Source: Mucor mucedo (Eukaryota > Mucoromycota > Mucoromycetes > Mucorales > Mucoraceae). From it: a stretch of 64,000 nt of DNA. The position numbers were made by a program, and so were the translations under genes. The stretch covers positions 124,001-188,000 of the forward strand of contig NW_026252344.1 in NCBI RefSeq assembly GCF_025094135.1, read 5' to 3'. Below are positions 45,963-58,660 of this stretch, in pieces (the first letter of the stretch is position 1; the number at the start of each line of letters is the position of its first letter). The notes below the pieces were generated by a model. That model was not told the DNA's origin and ran no database searches. It worked only from the letters and a program-made list of their open reading frames with translations.

Positions 45963-48900
45963 AGCCATCATACTCTTTTATACCCTCAGACTGTAAAAAC
46001 ACAAAATAAAAAAAATTTGTAAATAAAAAAAAAACTTTTTAGAAATTCAATTTTGGCAGATTTTGTCTTGATCGTAAATTTATTTGTAAGCACAATATAA
46101 TTTCCCGGAAAGTTTTTTTTTTTTTTTAGATGGGCATGCTCCCGTAAAATGATCCGACGGTCTAGAATGTATTTAACTTGTAGAACTCGAAAAAAAAATT
46201 AAAAACAAAGGCACGACCTAAAACAGTTTAATTTATCATAAAATTGAATTGCATCCCAAATACGACCTTCCTGTTCACTAGCGACTATGACATAATTTCA
46301 AATGCATTTATGTAACACCTGCATGATTGTTACACCACTAAAAGAATGCCCAAATAGAGGGTGTCACGAAGTTTAATAGACAAGGAATGTAATGGCATTA
46401 CACTTTTTAACCTTTAAATTGGACGATATCTTTGTTTTTTCGGGTCATTTCAAATATTTTCTCGAGAAAGTTGAGATTCAGAAATACCGATAATCAGTTT
46501 GGACTATTTGGGAAAAGTGTTGTTCATTTCACCTGTAAAGCTTCCCATCATCAGATTGGAGGCAACAGGTTACTTTTCGAAGACATTTGGGGGTCCTTGA
46601 TCATTCCGGATAGGAAAGGTAATAATTACCTTATTTATGGATGCCATAATATTACGATTTCGGAAGAATAGTTTACTATTCATAATCGTAAATCAATGGT
46701 CGGTAGAAGTTTGATGAATGGCCGTCCAAACCCGTTAATATTTGAAGGCAGCTGATAGTAGAGTTTGTCTATACGATCGTAACCCAAATCCCTTAAACTT
46801 GCCTAGAATTTTTGATATTGTGGCAACTGTTAGAGAGATTCAATTACAACGAACTTTTTGAAACTGATCTCTAAGAACCCTTTGGATTTTTTTTTGTTTT
46901 AAGACGAGGTGTGATTTAATATATATATATAGTTGCATATGTGCCGTAACTATAAATATAGTAACGGAAGAAAGGATCGAAACTGTTATTTTGGCTAAAG
47001 ATCACTTCAATATTAATTTTTTAAATATCGAGCCTGTTCTTCGTAAATTGCTCGAGTTTTGATGATAGCGGCTACATGTATAAGCGTCTAAACACTTAAG
47101 ATTACGATTAAAGGTGCGGGAAGGATCATATCTTATTCATCATAAATCGGTAAAAAAATACAAGCTTATGTCAGGATAGAAATGATTATTGGTTGTTTGG
47201 TAATTAAGTTGCGTTATTCTTTCACTTTCACTGGTTTTTATTAGCGGTTCAACATTATTAATCATATTGCAACGATGTCCAAAAGAGCACAAAGGTAAGC
47301 CCATTGTCAATGGGATCACATTTATTCAACTTAACCAATAGTGATCTAGTTTTTAAGACCACCATTACAGATGAAAGTTTAAGTTTTTTACTGAATAGTT
47401 ATGACCGATGCGAAAAAGGATTATGTTTGAAAAGCATACGAAAATAATATGTAACAAGTTTTATTTTTATTTTTTTATTTTTGCATGATCAACAATACGA
47501 TATTCTTAAGAACGATATTCTCTGAATGAGACTTTTTGGCTATGCAAATAATGTAGTGCTTAACAAATATAAGCCCTCATTCCAGTCCATTTATGACTAT
47601 TATCATACAGTAACCACTTTTAAACTATAACTGTACGGAAAACGTACGATACCATCACAACTCCTCCCTTTGTTTGATCTACAGGTTCATGTTAGGTTCC
47701 ATCAAACTGATACGGGCTTTACATATATTGGTATATGCTCAGTCCAGGCAAAGTTTAAACGGAGTTCGCTTGGTGTCTTTTTTTCTTGTAAACAGTATCC
47801 AAAAATTTTCTTTATAGAATCATTATGTTGTTTATGTGTAGATTCATTAAAGTTGTTAATGTCTTAAAGTTTCTAAACGATGAAGTCCAAAAGTTAATGT
47901 CGAAGATGTTATTATCGAAATGTATTGCTCATACTGAGGATAAAATCAATTATGTCGATCTGGAATTTTTTAGACTTTTTGCGAGAAAATTAATCACTAC
48001 AATTGCAAGGTCTCTATCAACGCATTAGAATATATTAATCAGGCTTAACCTTTGAGTTGTATTCTTTTCATAACTTGGAGAGTGCTGAAAGTTACACAAG
48101 TTTTTATCATTTCCTTTGATGCAATTAAATCTAATCGTTTATGCAAACGTCGGAACGCATTAAGGCTGTTCCGACATTGGCAGCGTCGCGGTCTGTGCCA
48201 GATATATAAAGGCGGGAAATTTATGCTGCTGAAACTATAGAAACACTGGACATCTTAATTGTGATGAGAAGGTTTCCGGGTACAAATAATAACATCACTG
48301 CCATAACACCAGATTCATATTCTACATTCTCTGTACTAGTTCAATCCGCACTACTTATCATACCTCTAACTTTCTTGTTCGGCTGCGTAAATGTTAGCAC
48401 TAATGATCAATGCTGATTCGTATTGAACTCGAATCATATTTTTCGAGCAAGCTGATAAAGAGAGTAGAATTTCACCTCTACCAAGCCTTGCCTACAAGTC
48501 CACGGTACGAGTGGGATGTTCGGACTTCTATGGCATCAACCTGTGACCCTTCCATGTATACCAATCTAAAGCTAGTTGATAATCGACAGTGTTGTCTCCA
48601 TTATTATATAATATTTTGTTAAAGGTTGGGTATGCACCTATAATTTAGAGGTCATCCGTTCGATACAACCATACTTTATGGATCGACTTATGCTAGCAAC
48701 CTTTTTTTTGGAACTATAGCCTCTAAAGCTAGGTATGCTTCTTCCATCGTCAATATGAGAATTATATTGGATCACCAGCTAAACGTCGTTCCAGACAAAC
48801 CAGCGTGTTCAATGAACTGAATAGGTAGTCTCACATCGTTCAATTACTGACACCGCCATCATAGTAATTTGGCTGACACTGAAAACTGATGACATTACTA

Positions 48901-49370
48901 TAGTCGTCTCTATAATCAACACCTGCTCAATCTTAATCTCTAATGTACGAACATCGGCATCTCCGTTAAACTTTTAAACGATTCGCCCAAAATAGGAAAG
49001 CATCTTGAAAAAAAGAAATTGTAACCGTTGTTGAAGGAAGGTGTTGGGATGATTGCCGAAAGAAAAAAAAAGGGTAAAATGGGGAGGGGTTAACCTCAAG
49101 CAATTGTACGGAACATAAAGGCGCCCCCAAACACATAACAGCATTTCGAATATATATATACATATATATATATATTATAAAAAAAAAAAAAAGAAAAAAA
49201 AAAAACTGGAGCGCCATTAGCGCTCGTTTTAAACAACAATAAGACCACAGTGGATGGTAATTGTGACTGAATAAAGTAAGACTTTCGGTAGATAATTTAT
49301 ATTGGAAAAAGAAGAAAAAGAAGGAAGTGTATAAAGAAGAAAACATAAGAAGGGTGAAAAAATGAGTAAT
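45963..49370. other. Long spacer at the edge of the transposon island; no supported gene
   Basis: 3.4 kb of AT-rich sequence without a recognisable domain. Short frames at 46432, 47670 and 47825 show no motif. An AT microsatellite lies near 46919-46931 and another near 49151-49176. Old, unrecognisable transposon sequence is possible. Confidence 0.45.
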
Positions 49371-52300
49371 CTATGAATTAAGATCTGTTTGGAGGAGTAA
49401 ATTATCTTTCAGTAGATTTTCGTGAGTGCATAAGATCAATGCTTTCAAGTCCGCATTTTCTTGTGGTGATCTTCCATTATCTTGTAATTTTTGTAAGGCT
49501 AATTTGCTATCCAAGTGTGGCTTTCTTGGACAGAGTTTTATACCGCCTTCCCCTTTGCATTCAGTACGACTGCAACATCCACACCGACTAACACGCTTTG
49601 TTACTATTGCATCGACACTTACTTAATATAGCAACGGGTGAAATAGGCCGGTTTGGCTGGCTTTGAGGAGATAGATAACTGTGGTATATGTTATGCATAT
49701 GATTGCTAGGATAATTAATTAGGTTGGATATAGAAGAAGCGATGGTATTAGCAGTTGTTGGTGTATATTCTTGCATGTTACCAACTACTTTGGTGTAATA
49801 AGTGTTTGGGATGTAATGCGTGTACCTGAAACTTTATTTAAAATATAGAAACCAACTACAAAATTGTGAGTAGGGGATAAACTAAAAATAATATGACCTT
49901 CTTACCAATACCTGTTGCTGGTTAAAATGTAATAGTTTGAATATTGAAGGAACAGTAATTGAGGAAATCGAGGTTCGGCTATTACAGGGTACCGAATTAA
50001 TATTGAGATTTTTACAGCTCATGGAAAATTGGCAACTAGATGTTTGGCGTAGTATATTCTCCATCGTTTTGAAATTGCTTTCAGAGGGATGACACCATTG
50101 TTCTCTAAAAGCAGCTTAGCTAAGGAATGTCTACATGGAAGATTGTAGTTTCTTCTTAATGAGCAAAGGCAAGGTGTCTCTCCAGGAATGACATGACTCT
50201 TGTGGTTTTGGTCTTCGCTAGCCAATCTCATTTCCACAAGCTCCAATTTTATGTTCTCAAGCGCAAAGCTAGTAACATTCATTTTTATGAGACTGATTTT
50301 GGCCATAATGTCAGAATCAAGTAGCATTGTTTGCTGCGACAATGCTTCTCTCGTCGACGGTAAATCTCGGTACTCCTCCTACATTTGATAGTTAGTTTAT
50401 GACAAGCAAATGATTTTGCAAATATTGAGAATAAATGTAATTAAACTTAAAAAAAAGTTAAACTTTACTCGTTTCTGGGTCCATGCGCTGATCTTGTCAG
50501 TTACAACAGATATAGTTCCGGAAGAAGTATGCGCGTGACGTTTAATATTATCATGGGTTGCTTCAACTCTGTTAGAAGTTCGATTACCCATGTGCATGAG
50601 TGCATTCACATGATAGCCTGCCCAAAATCTAGCTTTTTTCATCATGCTAAAGAAAATAGTTTAGTTGATTTTTGACAAAACATTAAATATTTCCACATAA
50701 GCTTCAATGAAATTGAAATGACTACTTACAATTTCAAGTACTTTCGCATAATAATAGCACCATCTTTAGTGCAAAGGTCGGGCCGAGACAAAAAAGCATC
50801 ATACTCTGCTTTTGCAGCTTTGAATTGTTCTAAAGTGGAGCAAACAAAAGACATCTGAACAATTTTTAAAAAACTGCGAACTTCAAGTTGCATTCCGGGA
50901 TCTATTTGATTGTAGTTTGAGTTAGTCTAAAAAATACATGTAATCTGGCTGGCATAATAGCTTACTGTTTGCTTTTACTTTCGATGTTAAATTTTTTTTA
51001 AACCGAAGAAGAAAATTACGTTGAATATGTATCCAACAAAGGATCGGCTTACTGTTAGGAAAAACAGATTTTATGGCTTTTAACAAAGCCTCTTCATTAT
51101 CGGTTACAAAACACTTGGGTAACAAATTTTCATTTGTGCCAATAGGCCACACAATATCTCTAAAACATTGAAGAGCCCATTGGTATCTCCGCCGTTTCTT
51201 TGCACATCCAACAGCGGGCAATAGGAACGGTTTTAGATGTTTTGGCTTTTCTTTCGAACGCAAAGCACCGACAACAACAAAATTTAATAACACCATCTTA
51301 TGTGAATTTGTCATATAAGTAGCATCAATAATTATGCACTCTGGCAGTCTACGAGCTTCTTCGATGCCGTGTTCACGGATAGAAAAAATAGATTGTATTC
51401 TATTGTCTTCATTTGTCAAATATCTAACATGATGATTTGTTGTTTCCAGGCGTTTTATAAAATCCCTGATAAAGATGCTATTATTTATACAGAATCGTTG
51501 TTGAATGTTCATGAGATCAGTAATAGTAACATTACAAACGTCTCTTGTTCTCAACATCTATAGACAAAATAGCAATTTAGCATTTTTTATTCAACTACAA
51601 GTATCGTCTTATTTTGTAAGTTGTTCTACAGTTTACGTATACTATGTCTTTATTTAAACCAAAACAGATCACAAACAATACTAACTCCTTACAAAACCCA
51701 CTATTTATTTTTAAATCCCTTACCTCCAAGACTGCACTGGGAGTGCTTCCACTTTGCATCATCTTGATCGCAAATTTCTGGTCATCAGCTTCCAGTTTTC
51801 TATTGACGTGGTACATCTTGCGGTTATTGCTGACAGGATGAGTATGCTCAAAGCACGTCTTACTCACAAACCAGCGTTTCTCCACGTCCTTTAAATCCAT
51901 CTTTAGAAGGATGATGGCTGTACACCCAACCTTTCCTGTCTTTCGGTTGGGTCTCTTGAGTCTACCCTCATCATTATTGCCGTCTTCTATTTTTCACTTT
52001 GTTACTTTAATTATAAGACCACTGAAGTCGAAAAATACATACTTTCTACACCTCCAGTGCTACGATAATCTCCAAAGTGCCTGCATACAAGTTTGGTGTA
52101 CTCTTTGTCACGTCTCAAAGTTTCAAAAGGGATGTTTTGAGCTTTGCAAAACTCTTGGATTTCCGCTCTTGCAGAATTCTTATCAGCAAATGGCTTCTTT
52201 TTTGGAAACTCTTTCTCGAAAGCCTCCTTTATGCCATCAACAGTTTCACTGCTACCAACAGTCTCTTCGAAAGATGGGACTGGAAAATCAGTCTCGTAAA

Positions 52301-52532
52301 TTCCTTCTTCATCAGCTTCTACTTCTTCTTCTTCAACATTACTGACCGTGTTCCAGTCAAACACGTCCATAAGACCTGTTTTGACAGGAGCATCTTCGCA
52401 TTCTGCCTTGCTAGCATTCGTAAACTTTTCTTCAAAGCCATCGTTAATGTTCTCCTCATCGATATACTCGGAAAGAAGTGCTTGAATAAGCAGCTCAGTT
52501 TCGTTCAACATTTCTTCGGTCATTTCAGTCAT
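49371..52532 (-). pseudogene. MULE (Mutator-like) transposase: FAR1-like, DDE and SWIM domains; C-terminal part disrupted
   Basis: Mutator-like transposase. Minus-strand exons join in frame: 52532-52043, 51986-51724, 51557-50979, 50926-50730, 50646-50469, 50378-50019. Order of parts: acidic N terminus; FAR1/WRKY-like DNA-binding domain (RAEIQEFCKAQNIPFETLRRD, VCRHFG, GCTAIILLKM, CFEHTHPVSNN); MULE DDE core (CIIIDATYMTN, CFVTDNEEALLKAI, CWIHIQRNFL); MGNRTSNRVEATH block; SWIM zinc finger (CLCSLRRNYNLPCRH). A TGA at 50019-50021 then interrupts, although coding-like sequence continues to 49371 in shifted frames, with a Cys cluster (KCRCNSNKAC, RCGCCSRTEC). So either the protein stops after SWIM or the 3' end is broken. 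Exon 3's donor would be GTAAAA. Confidence 0.8.
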
Positions 52533-52559
52533 TGTGAGGTAGTATTAAATGATAATAAT

Positions 52560-52667
52560 AAAAACAAAGGGTGTCCCAAAAAAAAAAAAAAAAAAAAAAC
52601 GTCCGGCCCGGAAAGAAAAACGGTGTCCCTAATTATTTTCACACCAAAAAAAATGGTGTCCGTATAC

Positions 52668-52698
<31 letters not shown>

Positions 52699-52700
52699 GG
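52560..52700. repeat. Repeated GGTGTCC motifs and A/T homopolymers between the MULE and Harbinger relic
   Basis: GGTGTCC occurs three times (about 52570, 52621 and 52652), with an A-run (about 52578-52598) and a T-run (about 52671-52696). GGGTGTCCC-type sequences are common at transposon ends, so this may hold an element terminus, but I could not find a matching inverted copy. Confidence 0.35.
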
Positions 52701-52887
52701 CTGCAGCCTAAATTGTTTATTTTTTGCTCCGTGTAAAATAAGTATGTCTCATTCAAGAGGCGGTCGCAAGTTAAGGGTATAGCGTATGACATCAAGGCAG
52801 ATTTTTGTCAGATTACTATCCTCCTGTAACTTTTTTTCTTCTTATTATTTTTTTCCCATAAATTTATTATTATATATTTTTGCCAAA

Positions 52888-54314
52888 ATGTCTACTTTCG
52901 AAGAATCACTCAATGAGTTTACAACTGTTTATGAAGAATCAATGACGCTCATTAACATGAATGTAACCGCAATTCAGTGGTATATGGAACAACGTCAGTT
53001 GGATATCAACTTGCTTCACGAAGCTTTTCTTTTTTATTTTTCTTCAGTTTTTGACAGACCTTCCTTTTTTATGCCTTACCTTTCTTATTAACTGGAACAC
53101 GTTCAACTCGAGTTCGTCCAAACAACAATGGAACGTTTTTCAACTATCACTACTGGACAATTACGCACCCTTTTCTCGCTGACGATGACAATCCACGCAC
53201 TAGTTTTCGAGTAATGTATCGCATGAATCTTAGCAGCTTCGAAAGACTTGTCAACGACCTCAGTCAGCATCCTGCATTTGATCTGTTAGCCCCCAACAGC
53301 ATCCCCGCATATATTCAGATTTCATGTGCTGTATAGTGCTTAGCCAACTGTCATATTGGTTACAGAACTAGTAACATGGCTTTTGGTATATCGCATGGTA
53401 GTTATATCAACTTTTTCCGAAGATTTTTGGTTGCAATAGAAGGGGTATATGGAGATCTTATCAACTGGCTCATGGATCAGCAAAGGGGTGAGGAAATTTA
53501 AACGGGTTTTGAATGGCCTCATGGTCAAGAAGAAGGGGTTATCCGTCGCTTGCCCAAAGCAATAGGAGTACTCGATGGTAAAAATGTTGTCATTGAATGT
53601 CCTAGAGATCACCCAGAACATTATTGGCGTGATAGAAAGGGAACCTTTGCGATCAAACTGACGGCAATTTGTGACAACAAATGCCGTTTCACGCACATCC
53701 GTATCGTTGACTCTGATAATAACGAATATCCATAACATGTTGATTGATTTACTGATATGTATTTATAGATCGCACCTACAATGCAGGTGCTTTCAAGTGG
53801 ACTGAAGTGTACACCCAGTTCTTACGACAACCAGCAACATTTTTCCCTTTGGACAGTTACATTCTTGCAGGTTATTTTTATACTGACTATATAGTTAACA
53901 TATAATGTACTTACACACCCTCTCTAGATTTTGCATATGCTCTCTGTCGTAATGTAATTGTTTCGTATCCTTTGAGTGAAGTATCAGGCAATTCAGACGA
54001 GGCCGTTGCCAAACGAAAATTCAACAAGGTCCCCTCTTCAGCAAGAATGACCATCGAAAGGGCCTTTGAAATACTCTCAGCTAGATGGAGGTTCATAAAA
54101 AACACGTCTTCATGAAGAAGATTAAAGATATATGCTAAGTCATTACTGCGGCTTGTATCTTACACAATTTCTGTATCAATATTGGGGATCCAGATTTTGA
54201 AATTGACGAAGGAATCGAGATGGATTAAGATGAAGAGGGAAATAGCGAAACAGCTAGAGAGTCTGTTCATACAAGAAGAGATGAGTTGAACCGATTGTTT
54301 CAACCTAGACAATA
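52888..54314 (+). pseudogene. Decayed PIF/Harbinger transposase
   Basis: Starts with an intact ATG (MSTFEESLNEFTTVYEE), then shows family sequence broken by frameshifts and stops: MAFGISHGSYINFFRRFL, the first catalytic Asp in GVLDGKNVVIE, later FKWTEVYTQFLR, and the Glu block ARMTIERAFEILSARWRF with stops around 53336, 53500 and 54112. A plausible intron remains before DFAYALCRN. Degraded beyond function. Its block order matches the intact transposase at the left edge, but sequence differs enough to be another subfamily. Confidence 0.85.
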
Positions 54315-54366
54315 AAGAGGTACCGATTGTAATTTAACATATGTATTAAAAAAAAGAATATCTTTA

Positions 54367-55579
54367 CTAATGGGGTATTTGTTGATGCATACGATTATGC
54401 AATTCGTTTAATCTATCACCATTTCGTTCCAAAGGAGCTGTGACTTGGTTTAAAGAAACCATGATTGCTTCTCCAGTAGGATCTCGTCTTCCTAATCGTA
54501 AATCCATATACTCTCCGAACTCTCGAAATGTTCCATTACGAAGCTTATACTCTCTATCAACAATGCGATTAAGCATAGCTTGTGTATCAGAGGTCGTCTT
54601 CTGTATCAGAGATGGTAGTGGCTGGTGTAGAGCCTACGTGTTGTGTTTTAAGGTAAAGTAAAATTATAAAAAGACTATAGGAGTAGTTTGAGACTGTTTA
54701 TAAGATTGTCCTTTATTAATAAATGAAATATACGAGTATTTATATAAAAGACTGTCTGCTTTGTTCATATCTCTAGTGCTATCTTGAAGTTATCATTGAT
54801 TAACCAAAAATGTATATGATTATTACATAGTCACTAATTTAGTCTTCTAATAAATGTTAAGTCTTCTTAACTCTCTTTGCTTTAAACTAAATTTTAAGTA
54901 TTTCTCAGACGTACTAAATTAGACTTGTGATGTAATATCCTTATAGTTCTTACTATGACATTTATTGTTAAGCTTATATCACAAATGGTATCAGCATGGA
55001 TAAACCTTTGTTAGCTCCAATATGGCTATAGCCTTGCTAGGTCACCACACTACGTTTGATCTTGGACGACAGGGTAGCGCAGAAGAAGATTCAACAGGAG
55101 CGGTAGATGATCATTGATTTACACCATTACTATTATCAAGATATTGTCTGGAATGGGATGAGTACGTGTGTGGTGGCAAGATTGTGGGAAACTTCGTCAA
55201 GATCTCTTCCAGCTTATCATAAACAACATCAGGTTCGAAACCTGATTCACCAGTTGATTAGCATCCAGCAAACTCTTCCTTAAAATCTTTCACCATACAC
55301 ATCCATTTTTTTTTGCTCCTCTGCTGTTGGCCGACTTCTTAAATGCTGACGGCGAGCCAGTTAATTATTTTCAATCGACATCTCTGTGTACTTCTCCCCC
55401 TTTTCGTGATCACTTTTGGTTTTTTCAAGAGAACTCAAATGCTTATTATAAATTTGAATTAACAAGCATTCTTCTGCTACACTCCAATTTGGACCTCTTT
55501 TTCTGTCGTCCTCAATAGGAGCACTGGAGGTGGAAGCAGTTGAATTGGAAGGGGCGTTGAAGTTGATGGTACTGAACAT
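54367..55579 (-). pseudogene. Decayed Harbinger Myb/SANT-like gene, split by an LTR-like insertion
   Basis: The N-terminal part begins at ATG 55579 and has the trihelix/Myb signature KRGPNWSVAEECLLIQIYNKH, then stops and shifts. The C-terminal part (54576-54367) is a charged helical segment (RLGRRDPTGEAIMVSL...). The repeat at 54639-55049 is inserted between them. Convergent with the transposase relic, the same layout as element 1. Confidence 0.75.
54639..55049 (+). mobile_element. 411-bp solo-LTR-like insertion, copy 1, with 5-bp target duplication
   Basis: Begins TGTTGTG and ends CACCACA (short imperfect inverted ends, TG...CA), and is flanked on both sides by CTACG (54634-54638 and 55050-55054). 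This is what a solo LTR of a retrotransposon leaves. Internal TATATAAA promoter-like sequence (about 54745). It contains TGGTATCAG (54986-54994), which resembles an initiator-tRNA primer site but lies inside the repeat. Confidence 0.8.
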
Positions 55580-55756
55580 TGTTTATAAAGGTAAAGTTAA
55601 TATTATTTGCTAGTTTTTTTTTATCAAAAAATAAAAAAAGAAGACAACAAAGTAAAAATTATTATGATCATACTGTCAACTAGTGGGGGTATTTTAGTTT
55701 ATTTTGAATGATGAAAGTATTACATCAGAGGGGTTTGAAAATCCATTTTCGTAATT

Positions 55757-55779
55757 AAACCACCCTCTGATGGTGGTTT
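55757..55779. repeat. Perfect hairpin AAACCACC/GGTGGTTT
   Basis: 8-bp stem with 7-bp loop; the upstream ATCAGAGGGGTTT (about 55724) pairs imperfectly with the same arm, giving a nested inverted repeat. Possibly the remains of the Harbinger right end or of a small hairpin element. Confidence 0.5.
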
Positions 55780-55884
55780 ATCTTTTAAAGAATTTTCGAC
55801 GTTTTTTGGATGAGGAGTATGAAAATATAAGGTTATAATTTCCTTATGGAGGGGGTTCCAAATTTTTACAAAAAGAGGGGGTTA

Positions 55885-56294
55885 TGTTGTGTTTAGAGGT
55901 AAGTAAAAATTATAAGGCAATTTATGAATAATTTGAGACGGTTTATAAAATTGTCTTTATTATGAAATAAAATGAACAAGTATTTATATAAAAAAGACTA
56001 TCTGCTGTACCACTATCTTTAGTGTATTTTAGAAGTTGTTATCATTTTCCCAGTGTGTATCCTGTTACCTTTAACTGCTTATTTTGTAAATATGTTACAC
56101 TTGGAATTCCTGTCATCTTAGACACATTGTACTTCCATATCTTTAATAAGCCTTAGTCACTGTGTTCTTGTAACCTTGTGATACGATAGTACTAACTATC
56201 TATATTAGGTAATTGATTCCTTATTCATTTTTAATGTATTGATGTCATAGATATGGATTTATTTAATGTAGCAACAATATAGCAGATCACCACA
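55885..56294 (+). mobile_element. 410-bp solo-LTR-like repeat, copy 3 (diverged)
   Basis: Same ends (TGTTGTG...CACCACA) and collinear with the other two copies, but much more diverged, so it is the oldest. Its right end abuts the 3' end of the Tc1 relic. Flanks GGTTA and GCTCC do not match, so the target duplication is lost or the flank was rearranged. Confidence 0.7.
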
Positions 56295-57260
56295 GCTCCT
56301 TTTGCTTCAATGACAGCTCGATGGATGTTTGTCATACTGTGAACTAATTCAGAAGCCAGATCGCTGCTGATATTATCCCATACTACATCTAAAAATTTCC
56401 TCAAATTATCAACATTCTTAATACGGACCCTATATCACTAATAAAAGGCTCGAGTGAAGACCAAATATGCTCAACCAAATTTAATTCAAGGCTTTGGGCG
56501 GGCCAGTCATCCAAGCGCTTGATGGAACGAGTGTTCTTCCACCTTCTCGTATAATTTTTAGTATAGCAATTTGCGCTGTCCTCTTGTAATGTATAATCCC
56601 TGTGCTCTTCCTCACACAGTTCAGCTTACCAAAAGTGAAACTTTGACGTCAAAATGTTGACATACGCTGTCGGATTTACATTGCTATCAACGAAGACCAA
56701 AAGAGAAAAACCAACGGCTTAAAACCAGGTTCAGACATGATATTTCCCTGTATGAACTTAGTTGTTTCGACCACATGATTTTCATTATACCTCTAAATAG
56801 ACTTGCGAAGAACTCTCTCACCTCCATCATTGCCTTTGACTATTAATTGCAACTCGTCCAACAAGACAACTCATCTCAATTGTTTGTTGGTCCAATGAGC
56901 CGGTTCCTTTGCCCATCGAAGTCTTATTTTCTTGTTAAATTTGGTTGTCTTTCTATTATTTGCCGCCACGTAAAAGCAAAAGCCAATTTGTCTCAAATAA
57001 TGTATCAAAGTAGCTCTGTAAATGTCAATATGATGAAGTTGAACTCCAACGATTCTTTTCTCGAAAGACGCAAACGACTCACGTCATGTTATTCCCTCTA
57101 GCCATCTTAGATCTTTGTCATTCATTTTTTTTATGTGCACCATTTGGTTTTTCAGGAGTGATTCATTTTCCTTAATTCCATTAAGGATGACTTCGACTGT
57201 TGAATTCGGATTGCCAACCTCTTTTAAAATGCGATTCATGGAAAAGTTCACCTTATACAA
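56295..57260 (-). pseudogene. Tc1/mariner transposase relic, minus strand
   Basis: In shifted frames the minus strand reads an HTH-like start (EVGNPNSTVEVILNG), RLRWAKEPAHWTNKQ, a decayed VLLDELQLIVKGNDGGERVLRK block (normally WSDE.. with catalytic Asp), an AxCYTKNYT block, and the DD34E hallmark DDWPAQSLELNLVEHIW, ending AVIEAKGA. Several stops; catalytic Asp in SPDLN is changed to Glu. The LTR-like copy 3 lies directly at its 3' end. Confidence 0.8.
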
Positions 57261-58076
57261 CCAATAAACGCCTATGTTTTTTTTCTCCCGTTTAAATATG
57301 TCGTGTGAGTTATGTTTGATAGTTCTGAAATGGTCATTTTGAAATCGATAAGTAATCTTTTATGTTAATGTAAAAAATAGGGAAAGTAAATTTCAAAAAC
57401 CAAGCATAAAATCTGTGCTGCAAAGTTCCCACTTTAGTGTGACTGTAATTCATTACGTAGATGTCAACATTAACAGAAGTGCCTGATCAACTGGGTGGTT
57501 TGATTCACGAAAACACCTTCACCGTTCCATGTGTTTGCATGCTCTTTATAAAGTAAATTTAATTGGAAAGAGATAGGCTTGTGTGACGTAGGAGGGACTA
57601 GTATCGCGTGCCACAATGGTATTGCGCAGCAAACTCCCTATTACACGAAATTTTATTGGCACTAATCAAATCCCCCGTCACAAAACGGTCCTATGATTTT
57701 AAACCCCAACAATGTTTTTGAAGGGGAAACAAAAGGTATAAAAAGGGTACAATTTTCACTCACTTTTCAATTTTTTTTTCTTTTTTTTTCTTCATCCAAT
57801 TAAAAACCTACCACCGAGTATCCACTGTGCAGAAAAGTGGCAAGGTTTTTGCCACGATGTCCGGGTCAGGATTTTTTAATATTAATGAAAATGAAAAAAA
57901 AGCCTCTTTAAAAAACTTATATTTAATCTTTCTGCCTTCTCAGATTGCTATTGATTTTTCGGGTTCCGTTTTACTAATAGCAGTCACGGCAAAAAAAAAC
58001 TGAGAGACGGGTCCTGTGTTTCTTTTATTCTTTCTTTGACTTTTTAAATTTTTAAGTAATTATTGTTACAGCCGAA
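57261..58076. other. Spacer within the transposon island
   Basis: No gene seen. A TATAAAAAGGG sequence near 57738 and a T-rich leader-like run (about 57770-57791) precede the remnant starting at 58077. Confidence 0.4.
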
Positions 58077-58660
58077 ATGAGCAGATCCTACTTAAACATC
58101 AAAACAGAGCGAGAAACTTTACGAAAAGCAAAACAAAGAGAGAATCACGAAATGAGATGGAGGGGAAATCAGAACACACGAGAAAGATTCAATAGCGTAA
58201 TGTCTTTTTAGAATTCAATATAAGACTGAGGCACAAACATAGGGAACACCAACACCTGATCTGCCCTTGGTAGAGAATGGTGATCCTGGTCCAAGCACAT
58301 CTAATGTAAGTTTAAATCAGAATGTAATGCATCTGCAACTGCATAAAAAACTAACTTGTGTTAGTTTCGAATAGGCGTTGAAGCTGAAAGTATTATGAAA
58401 AGGAAATACAGGTTGATTGACAGCTTTAGAGAAAACGAAAATGAGGGGCTTCAAACACGTTACAGAGACCAGGTACAACAGAGCAGATTTGCATTTTTTG
58501 ACACAGGTTTTGCTAAAGTTATTTTAAAATAATAGGGTAATATAACACTATCAAATATGGACAGTTACAAAACTAGGTGTAACTGAAGGATGCCCCTGTT
58601 GTGGAAATACCTGGTTTTCAGTCTATATTCATCATATCAAAAGATTTATCGGGATTGACA
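58077..58660 (+). pseudogene. Unidentified coding remnant, possibly transposon-derived
   Basis: An ATG at 58077 opens a basic segment (MSRSYLNIKTERETLRKAKQ); further on, GVEAESIMKRKYRLIDSF and VTEGCPCCGNTW appear in other frames with splice-like borders. The CPCCG pair resembles a zinc knuckle. No continuous frame and no family recognised. Confidence 0.35.

Larger units (their letters stand above)
52888..55579. mobile_element. PIF/Harbinger-type DNA transposon, element 2 (relic)
   Basis: Convergent relics of transposase (+) and Myb-like gene (-). Terminal repeats and target duplication not identified; the true ends probably lie in 52550-52890 and 55580-55880. Confidence 0.7.

Noticed and set aside
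46432..48240. Several 60-80 codon frames in the long spacer
   Set aside because: Nothing to support coding; no motif or splice continuity.
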